From: Aquisalibacillus elongatus
Lineage (GTDB): Bacteria > Bacillota > Bacilli > Bacillales > Alkalibacillaceae
Reading direction: 5' to 3'
NCBI RefSeq assembly: GCF_003843875.1
Contig: NZ_RKRF01000007.1
Coordinates: 310,001 to 374,000, forward strand
DNA length: 64,000 nucleotides
The notes under the pieces are model-generated. The model made no database searches, had not been told where the DNA came from, and worked only from the letters and a program-made list of their open reading frames with translations. Shown here in pieces: positions 58,951 to 64,000 of the stretch. The number at the start of each line of letters is the position of its first letter. The first letter of the stretch is position 1. Made by a program: the position numbers and the translations under genes.

Positions 58951-59652
58951 ATGTCACAAACCATATTTGAGCTAAAATCAGTCTATAAAATAGTATTACA
59001 AGATATATCACTAAAAATCAATCATAACGAACGTGTGATGATCTTTGGACCTTCTGGATCTGGAAAATCAACGTTATTACATTTATTTAATCGTTTGGAA
59101 GACCCTGAACAAGGTGAAATTATGTTTCGAGGCGAACCAATTGAAACGTATCGTATTCCGGAGTTAAGGAAAAATATTGGTTTAGTACTTCAGCAGCCTT
59201 ATTTATTCCCGGATACAGTTTTGGATAACCTAAAGTATGGGCCAAATTTATTTGAAGATTGGAAGGAAGAAGAAGTACAAACCCTTCTGAATTATGTGAA
59301 CCTACCTATTGATTACCTTGATAAAGATGTAGATGATTTATCTGGTGGAGAGAAGCAACGTGTTTCTTTAGCTAGAACTTTAGCAAATAAACCTGAAATA
59401 TTATTGCTTGATGAGCCGACTAGCGCATTAGATGACCAGAATATTGAATCTATAGAACAAGATTTATTGAATTTAATTCAATCAAAACAATTAACAGTAG
59501 TAATGGTAACTCATAACTTAGAACAAGCTAAGAGGTTAGGAAATAAAGGGGTTTATTTAGAAGGTGGAAGAATTGTTGAACAAGGATCTCTACCTGATAT
59601 GATTGACCACCCGAAAACTGAGGCTTTAAAAAGATTTACTACAAACTATTAG
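58951..59652 (+). CDS. ABC transporter ATP-binding protein, FetA/YbbL type
   Basis: 233-residue ABC ATPase: Walker A GPSGSGKST, Q loop (VLQQPYLFPD), signature LSGGEKQR, Walker B LLLDEPTSALD, and H loop THN. It is paired with the FetB-type membrane protein ten bases downstream, so it is the motor of that exporter. In E. coli FetAB helps iron homeostasis under oxidative stress; substrate here is unknown. Confidence 0.88.
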   Translation: MSQTIFELKSVYKIVLQDISLKINHNERVMIFGPSGSGKSTLLHLFNRLEDPEQGEIMFRGEPIETYRIPELRKNIGLVLQQPYLFPDTVLDNLKYGPNLFEDWKEEEVQTLLNYVNLPIDYLDKDVDDLSGGEKQRVSLARTLANKPEILLLDEPTSALDDQNIESIEQDLLNLIQSKQLTVVMVTHNLEQAKRLGNKGVYLEGGRIVEQGSLPDMIDHPKTEALKRFTTNY

Positions 59653-59661
59653 GAGGGCCAT

Positions 59662-60438
59662 ATGGAACGTGATGTATCAAACTTTTCACTATTAGTTTTA
59701 ATTGTTTTTGTGATGGTCCCATTTACGATATCTTATTTTTATCAATTAGGATTAAAAAAAGACATAATGTGGTCGTCCATTCGTGGGGCCTTACAATTAT
59801 TTTTGATTGGATTAATTTTAACGTATTTATTTAATTTGCGTCCGATTGTCGGGATCCCAATTATGTTAAGTGTGATGATTACAATTGCGACTTTTCATGC
59901 CAGAAACAAAGGAAAAGAATTACCGAATGTATTTATTACGATTTTAACAGGCCTTATCGTTATTGAAATATTTGTATTAGCCCTGTGGTTAGGTTTTGAC
60001 ATGGTATCTTTTACACCGGAAGAAGTCATTCCTATGAGTGGAATGGTTATTGGGAACAGTATGGTTGCGATGGGGTTATCGCTTGAGAGGATGAAGTCTG
60101 AATTTGGAACTAATCAAGGGAAGATACTAGCCGCACTATCTTTAGGTGCAACACCAAGACAAGCTTCTCACATCACAGTAAAAAGGACATTAAACGCGGC
60201 CTTGATCCCTAATATTGATCAACTAAAAACAATTGGATTAGTTCAACTTCCAGGTATGATGACGGGTTTAATCTTAGGTGGGATCGAACCTATAGTAGCT
60301 ATTAAGTATCAATTAGTCATTTCAATTAGTATTTTTTCATCAGTTTCAATAAGTGCGATTATTGTATCATTAGTCATGTATCGTTTTTTCTTTAATCAAA
60401 ATATGCAATTGGTTGATTTGGAGCAATTACAAAAATAA
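59662..60438 (+). CDS. ABC transporter permease, FetB/UPF0014 family
   Basis: 258 residues with six to seven membrane segments. Family motifs are SSIRGALQLFLIG, PMSGMVIGNSMVAMGLSLER, ALSLGATPRQA and VQLPGMMTGLILGG. It forms the membrane part of the FetAB-like exporter with the upstream ATPase. AGGAGGG precedes ATG 59662. The same family occurs in plants as the aluminium-tolerance protein STAR2, so a metal or UDP-sugar substrate cannot be settled from sequence. Confidence 0.9.
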   Translation: MERDVSNFSLLVLIVFVMVPFTISYFYQLGLKKDIMWSSIRGALQLFLIGLILTYLFNLRPIVGIPIMLSVMITIATFHARNKGKELPNVFITILTGLIVIEIFVLALWLGFDMVSFTPEEVIPMSGMVIGNSMVAMGLSLERMKSEFGTNQGKILAALSLGATPRQASHITVKRTLNAALIPNIDQLKTIGLVQLPGMMTGLILGGIEPIVAIKYQLVISISIFSSVSISAIIVSLVMYRFFFNQNMQLVDLEQLQK

Positions 60439-60467
60439 ACGGCTGACAGCACCGTCAACCGTTTAAT
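60436..60467. terminator. Bidirectional terminator after the FetAB-like genes
   Basis: AAACGG-C-TGAC pairs with GTCA-A-CCGTTT around a short loop, overlapping the fetB-like stop and facing the convergent DUF2759 gene. Confidence 0.78.
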
Positions 60468-60470
60468 CTT

Positions 60471-60653
60471 TTATGAGTTATTTGTAACTAAATTTAAGAT
60501 CTCTGAATAAATCGTCATGACTGAGAACCAGCCAAAAACTAATGCAGAAGCACCAGCAAATAATAGCGCTAAGACATTTCGGTTTTTAAATTCTCTAAAA
60601 ACAGCAATGAAGCTTAAGATCGCTACGAACAATAAGATAATTCCTAATACCAT
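60471..60653 (-). CDS. DUF2759 family small membrane protein
   Basis: 60 residues with two membrane helices (VLGIILLFVAILSFIAVFREF and VLALLFAGASALVFGWFSVMTI). It resembles the DUF2759 proteins found next to yqgX in Bacillus (possibly YqgW). GAGGAGG lies before ATG 60653. Function unknown. Confidence 0.75.
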   Translation of the reverse strand: MVLGIILLFVAILSFIAVFREFKNRNVLALLFAGASALVFGWFSVMTIYSEILNLVTNNS

Positions 60654-60791
60654 ATGTTTGTTGCCTCCTCAAAATCTGTTATACAACTATGTTATTTATT
60701 GACGTATCATACTCTAGTATATTTTAAACAAAAAAAATAATACTGTCGAGTGATATTCATAAAATCTAAATAAGAAAAGAGGGACATTTTT

Positions 60792-61421
60792 GTGAACTTA
60801 TCAGTTATTCATTTAGAACTAGGCATGTTAGGGACCAATTGTTACATAATAACACGTCATCAAGACGCTATCGTTATTGACCCAGGTGGTGATTATGAAA
60901 AGTTAAACTCAGTCTTACAAGAGCACAACATCACACCTAGAGCCATTATTTTAACCCACGCTCATTTTGATCATATCGGAGCAGTTGAACCTTTGCGAAA
61001 AGAGTACCAGATTCCTGTTTATATGCATGAAGTAGAGAAGGAATGGTTAACGGATGCTTCATTAAATGGTTCAGAATTATTCGGAGTTGGACAAATTGCA
61101 TCATCTATGCCACCGAATCACTTCTTAGAGGAAGGGATGTTAGAGGTAGAAGATTTTAAATTTAACGTGTTACACACACCCGGACATTCACCAGGTAGTG
61201 TTTCACTGTGGTTTGAAGAAGATTTAATACTAATTGCAGGAGACACCTTGTTTAATGGATCAATAGGTCGAACTGATTTGCCATTTGGCAATCACGAGAA
61301 ATTAATTAGTATGATTAAAGAGAAAATTTTAACCTTACCACAGAATGCCGTAGTTTATCCAGGTCATGGACCGTCTACAACAGTAGGACAAGAAAAGCAA
61401 ATAAATCCTTTCTTACAATGA
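60792..61421 (+). CDS. yqgX: YqgX, MBL-fold hydrolase (glyoxalase II-like)
   Basis: 209-residue metallo-beta-lactamase-fold hydrolase. Metal motifs are THAHFDHIG, HTPGHSPGS, AGDTLFNGSIGRTD and PGHGPST. The start is GTG 60792 behind GAGGGA. The substrate may be S-lactoyl or bacillithiol conjugates by analogy with related enzymes; this is inference. Confidence 0.9.
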   Translation: MNLSVIHLELGMLGTNCYIITRHQDAIVIDPGGDYEKLNSVLQEHNITPRAIILTHAHFDHIGAVEPLRKEYQIPVYMHEVEKEWLTDASLNGSELFGVGQIASSMPPNHFLEEGMLEVEDFKFNVLHTPGHSPGSVSLWFEEDLILIAGDTLFNGSIGRTDLPFGNHEKLISMIKEKILTLPQNAVVYPGHGPSTTVGQEKQINPFLQ

Positions 61422-61439
61422 GATGTTTTAAATTAAATT

Positions 61440-61472
61440 AAAAAAGGATGGTGAAAAACCATCCTTTTTAGT
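61440..61472. terminator. Bidirectional terminator between yqgX and yqgY
   Basis: AAAAAGGATGGT pairs with ACCATCCTTTTT around GAAAA, with A and T runs on both sides. Confidence 0.93.
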
Positions 61473-61507
61473 TATGTTTTGTTTATTTTTGTGTCCAATT
61501 ACCTTTC

Positions 61508-61750
61508 TTAGTGCGCAAAACCTGGTTCTAAGAGGAAGGTTACATAGTAAGTGAAACCTACCATGAAAACTGTTAAATAAGCGCCGAAAATATACATATA
61601 AAGACGTTCAGAAAGGTTTAAGTATCCAATGCCTAAAAAGAAAATTGTTTGTGCTAAGAATAGAAGTGACAGTTGAGTCATGCCGCCAGCATAAAACATA
61701 GCTGTAAAAATACCTGTCCAAAATGCTATTCCTCGAAACATTCGTGGCAT
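61508..61750 (-). CDS. yqgY: DUF2626 family membrane protein (YqgY)
   Basis: 80 residues with three hydrophobic segments (FWTGIFTAMFYAG, LLFLAQTIFFLGIGYLNL, YIFGAYLTVFMVGFTYYVTF). Length and position beside yqgX match YqgY. The function is unknown. Strong GGAGGAAA ribosome site. Confidence 0.85.
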   Translation of the reverse strand: MPRMFRGIAFWTGIFTAMFYAGGMTQLSLLFLAQTIFFLGIGYLNLSERLYMYIFGAYLTVFMVGFTYYVTFLLEPGFAH

Positions 61751-61849
61751 ATCTTTTTCCTCCTTTGTGCAGGAATGTTGTCAAAAACATTATATATGAA
61801 TCCCATACAAATGTAAATGAACAAATTTTGTACATTAGTAAGATTTTCC

Positions 61850-61869
61850 TCAGCCTATCATGAGGCTGG
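61850..61869 (-). other. Hairpin overlapping the 3' end of tRNA-Gln
   Basis: CAGCCT-CATGAT-AGGCTG on the minus strand starts in the last bases of the tRNA and is followed by AGGAAAATC. It may serve in 3' processing or as a weak terminator. Confidence 0.4.
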
Positions 61870-61937
61870 GCCAGCTGGATTCGAACCAGCGCATGACGGT
61901 ACCAAAAACCGTTGCCTTACCGCTTGGCTATGGCCCA
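61866..61937 (-). tRNA. tRNA-Gln (TTG), CCA not encoded
   Basis: Read on the minus strand: acceptor TGGGCCA/TGGCCCA, anticodon stem ACGGT/ACCGT with loop TTTTGGT giving TTG, T arm GCTGG-TTCGAAT-CCAGC, discriminator G. The next bases are CCT, so CCA must be added after transcription. The four tRNAs at 48.7-49.1 kb encode CCA. Confidence 0.96.
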
Positions 61938-61973
61938 TTTTACAACGTATAGTATGTGAATTTATAATAACAC

Positions 61974-62369
61974 TTATACATGGATTTTGGTATGGGTGAC
62001 GAATGGTTTGTTGAGACCGTCAACTTCTATCATAAATTTTAATTGAACGATATGATCACTTATTAATTCATACTCAATATTAACATGTCCAGTCACATAA
62101 TTAAATTCGATTGAATTAGGATGAGATAAGTCGAGATGATCTAGATTTTGGTTAAAGTCAAAAGTGGAAGCTTGGATTAGATTTTGTATCTGTTGCTGAG
62201 TTTCAATTAATTTAAGTTGTTCTTTTTGGTACAATTCTTGTTCAAAAGTCATTAGTAAAAATGAAGAGGCCAACAGCATGACTGAAAGTACGTAAGGAAA
62301 TATGATCCCTTTTTGGTTATGATGTAATATTGATAATTTTAGACGTATCCTCGTAATAAGTTTTTTCAT
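61974..62369 (-). CDS. comGG: Competence pseudopilin-like protein ComGG
   Basis: Last gene of the comG operon; ComGG is a minor component of the transformation pilus. From ATG 62369 it has 131 residues with KGIIFPYVLSVMLLASSFLLMTF as membrane segment. As in other ComGG proteins the prepilin cleavage site is not canonical (no GFT/E pattern). The long reading frame to 62414 lies in comGF; the ATG at 62381 is also possible. Identification rests on order and layout, since this family diverges quickly. Confidence 0.82.
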   Translation of the reverse strand: MKKLITRIRLKLSILHHNQKGIIFPYVLSVMLLASSFLLMTFEQELYQKEQLKLIETQQQIQNLIQASTFDFNQNLDHLDLSHPNSIEFNYVTGHVNIEYELISDHIVQLKFMIEVDGLNKPFVTHTKIHV

Positions 62370-62805
62370 AGATCGTTCCATCACTTCTTTCACAAGTAAT
62401 TGTAAAAATACCATCTTGTATATAATTCACATTAAAAGTATTAACATCCAAAAGAATATACTCATTACCAGAATAATCAACTCTTCTTCTAATGATGTCA
62501 CCATACAGTTCATAGATGACATGTTTACCATCTTGCTTATATAAATGAATGGCATCTGAGTAGATTGCTATTTCATCGGTTTGTATTAATTCTCTATCGA
62601 TCGTGAAATGTAGTTGGTGGAATTCAAGGTCTTGAATTCCTTCAGTAGGTTGAATTGAATCCATTAGGCTTATAAATCTTACTAATATAGGGGTCAGGAT
62701 TATTAACGTACTTATGGCAAATAGTACGGATAAAAGTGACATTCCTTTAGTATTTAAAGTATTAATACTTCGGAACATAACGACAGAGTTCTTTTTCATC
62801 ATCAT
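62317..62805 (-). CDS. comGF: Competence pseudopilin-associated protein ComGF
   Basis: 162 residues with an N-terminal hydrophobic segment after a short basic tail (NTKGMSLLSVLFAISTLIILTPILVRF), then a soluble domain with HFTIDRELIQ and a pattern of YxLYGDIIRRRVDYSG typical of ComGF. GGAG lies eight bases before ATG 62805. It overlaps comGE and comGG. Role: assembly of the pilus that captures DNA. Confidence 0.88.
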   Translation of the reverse strand: MMMKKNSVVMFRSINTLNTKGMSLLSVLFAISTLIILTPILVRFISLMDSIQPTEGIQDLEFHQLHFTIDRELIQTDEIAIYSDAIHLYKQDGKHVIYELYGDIIRRRVDYSGNEYILLDVNTFNVNYIQDGIFTITCERSDGTIYEKTYYEDTSKIINITS

Positions 62806-63097
62806 TTACAATACTCCAACTTAAACAAACTAAATATTTTTGGTCAGCTAGTTGAATGTGTAACGTATATGGTTTATTTTTATAGCTTATTGAGTGAGGG
62901 TTTGAGGGCTCTAAAAAGTTTGGATCCTTTAGTTCTTGATTTAAAAATTCATCAGCATATAAGTAGTATTCTCTCTCACTGTTTAATTGCATTACACTCG
63001 TTATAAAAGGTAATAATATACTTAGCATCACTATCAAACAGGATATAGTTAATAGGACGTCAATAACGATCGAACCACGTTCATTCTTCAGATACAT
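62762..63097 (-). CDS. comGE: Competence pseudopilin ComGE
   Basis: 111 residues: NERGSIVIDVLLTISCLIVMLSILLPF is the prepilin-like segment, lacking the usual Glu5 context but in the ComGE position. Start ATG 63097 follows AGGAAGA; TTG 63115 is in the end of comGD. It overlaps both neighbours, indicating coupled translation. Assignment is mainly by operon order. Confidence 0.82.
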   Translation of the reverse strand: MYLKNERGSIVIDVLLTISCLIVMLSILLPFITSVMQLNSEREYYLYADEFLNQELKDPNFLEPSNPHSISYKNKPYTLHIQLADQKYLVCLSWSIVNDDEKELCRYVPKY

Positions 63098-63521
63098 AAA
63101 ATCTTCCTGTTCCAAATGGAAATATAAGCTTAACTGATTGATTATTATAATTAACCTTTAAAGTACCTGGATTTTTAAGGGTGCCCAGTGCATTATATTG
63201 AATAGGTTGAGTGATTGATGAAAATTCAATGGAGATGTTAGGGTCATAGCTACGCTTTATTTTAGTTGGGACGTGCGATGAACCATAGATATAATAATAA
63301 TGTTCATCTAAGTTAAAAACGAGGGACATGACACTTTGATAAGTTATGGCGTGTTGCTGCATGCTGAATATATCCTGTTCCAAAGTTGAAATAAATTGAT
63401 TTAACGAATCTGGAGGCTTAGGTGTATGAATTTTACTTAACGTAACCGTTAATATTGTAAATACTAAACTTAACACAACCACCATTTCAATAAGCGTATA
63501 TCCTTTTTGATTATGAACCAA
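63081..63521 (-). CDS. comGD: Competence pseudopilin ComGD
   Basis: 146 residues with a clear type IV prepilin motif KGYTLIEMVVVLSL at the N-terminus, processed by the ComC peptidase in relatives. The start is TTG 63521, inside the end of comGC, behind GGTGAAGTG. The soluble part has QHAITYQSVMSLVFN and IEFSS patterns. It overlaps comGC by 11 bases. Confidence 0.9.
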   Translation of the reverse strand: MVHNQKGYTLIEMVVVLSLVFTILTVTLSKIHTPKPPDSLNQFISTLEQDIFSMQQHAITYQSVMSLVFNLDEHYYYIYGSSHVPTKIKRSYDPNISIEFSSITQPIQYNALGTLKNPGTLKVNYNNQSVKLIFPFGTGRFYVSEE

Positions 63522-63795
63522 TTTTCACTTCACCATCTATGATTGTATAATTATTTAGTTCTGTACAAGTATTATCTTCAATGTTCAGTTCATCAATCGA
63601 AGTAGGGTATGATTGATGCTCTAGTTTATATAATTGAACTTCAGATTGTAATAAATCTTCAAACGCTTCGCACCCTTTATCCTCGACTAAATTATTGTAA
63701 TTAACGAAGTTTGGTATTGTAATAATAAGCAGAAAAGATATAACGAGCAAAACAACTAACATCTCAATTAATGTAAAACCATTTTCTTTTAACAT
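63511..63795 (-). CDS. comGC: Major competence pilin ComGC
   Basis: 94 residues with prepilin motif NGFTLIEMLVVLLVISFLL and two cysteines (KGCEAF and NTCTEL) that in ComGC form a stabilising disulfide. It is the main subunit of the transformation pilus. ATG 63795 follows GGAGTGATC; the frame extends to GTG 63804 in that site. It lies 16 bases after comGB. Confidence 0.95.
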   Translation of the reverse strand: MLKENGFTLIEMLVVLLVISFLLIITIPNFVNYNNLVEDKGCEAFEDLLQSEVQLYKLEHQSYPTSIDELNIEDNTCTELNNYTIIDGEVKIGS

Positions 63796-63811
63796 AAAGA
63801 TCACTCCATAA

Positions 63812-64000
63812 TTAAATTTGTTTCATTAGTTGATAAATGGGAAACAACGTCAGCATATAAATGGTCAAAATTAATAGACCAATAATAATATAAAAAATAG
63901 GTTGAATGCGTAATATAAAAGTTTTCATTTTCTCTTCTAAATGATCTAACATCAATTCTGTATAATGTTGTAAATCATCTGTTAGCGTACATGTTTCCTC
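63812..64000 (-). CDS. comGB: ComGB, C-terminal end (cut by window edge)
   Basis: The reading frame is open to the right edge and encodes the last 62 residues: a soluble stretch, then IQPIFYIIIGLLILTIYMLTLFPIYQLMKQI. This matches the C-terminal membrane segment of the type II secretion F-domain protein ComGB, the pilus platform. Only the end is visible. Confidence 0.9.
   Translation of the reverse strand, partial: EETCTLTDDLQHYTELMLDHLEEKMKTFILRIQPIFYIIIGLLILTIYMLTLFPIYQLMKQI

Noticed and set aside
61817..61999. 60-residue frame over tRNA-Gln on the plus strand
   Set aside because: It is translated antisense tRNA-Gln (PAGFEPAHDGTKNRCLT), a known artefact.

Overview
The window reads as ordinary chromosome of a low-GC, endospore-forming, competence-encoding member of the Bacillaceae. 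The evidence is the spore genes gpr, spoIIP, yqxA, yqfC and yqfD, the comEC and comG competence genes, sigA, a CIRCE-controlled hrcA, and a gene order that closely follows the Bacillus subtilis comEC-to-comG segment as I remember it. Several proteins carry acidic stretches (SpoIIP, PBP2, GrpE, cytochrome c). This would fit a salt-adapted genus, but that is inference and I do not name a genus.

Layout. 1-2.9 kb: 3' end of comEC, yqzM, a group of strong palindromes, holA and rpsT. 3.1-5.7 kb: spore genes gpr, spoIIP, yqxA. 5.8-13.8 kb: lepA, hemW, then the class I heat-shock cluster hrcA-grpE-dnaK-dnaJ behind a perfect CIRCE operator, with terminators between hrcA and grpE and between dnaK and dnaJ. 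13.9-19.5 kb: prmA, rsmE, mtaB, deoC, a Na/Pi-type transporter on the other strand, rpsU, yqeY. 19.6-22.5 kb: nfeD-floA-yqfB behind a sigma-W-type promoter. 22.6-28.4 kb: yqfC, yqfD, phoH, pgpH, ybeY, dgkA, era. 28.5-37.3 kb: yqzL, recO, ccpN, the PPDK regulatory protein gene, dnaG-sigA, a membrane protein, cytochrome c-550, trmK, yqfO. 37.3-40.6 kb: guaB and guaA, the latter behind a guanine riboswitch with terminator. 40.6-48.6 kb: ispH, cshB, nfo, yqfT, yqfX, ispG, a short NfeD protein and a second Na/Pi transporter. 48.6-49.1 kb: four tRNA genes. 49.3-61.8 kb: sodA, an MFS protein, a class B PBP, fthC/yqgN, rpmG, two unrecognised membrane proteins, a rhomboid protease, yqgQ, an LTA synthase family enzyme, a FetAB-type ABC transporter, and small conserved genes. 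61.8-64 kb: tRNA-Gln and the 3' part of the comG pseudopilin operon on the minus strand.

How the genes work together. The window joins translation and ribosome functions (rpsT, rpsU, lepA, era, ybeY, prmA, rsmE, mtaB, trmK), protein folding, DNA replication start and transcription (holA, dnaG, sigA), DNA repair (recO, nfo), isoprenoid synthesis (ispG, ispH), GMP synthesis (guaB, guaA), the cell envelope (PBP2, LTA synthase, dgkA, FloA/NfeD), second-messenger turnover (PgpH) and DNA uptake (ComEC, ComG).

I saw no phage, insertion sequence, CRISPR array, or defence or biosynthetic island. The unusual points are small. They are a PgpH without its extracellular sensor domain, a probable ATT start codon in yqfD, a complete guanine riboswitch with a possible PurR site in front of guaA, clustered palindromes before holA, a possible Pho box before a phosphate transporter, and two unrecognised membrane proteins before the rhomboid gene.
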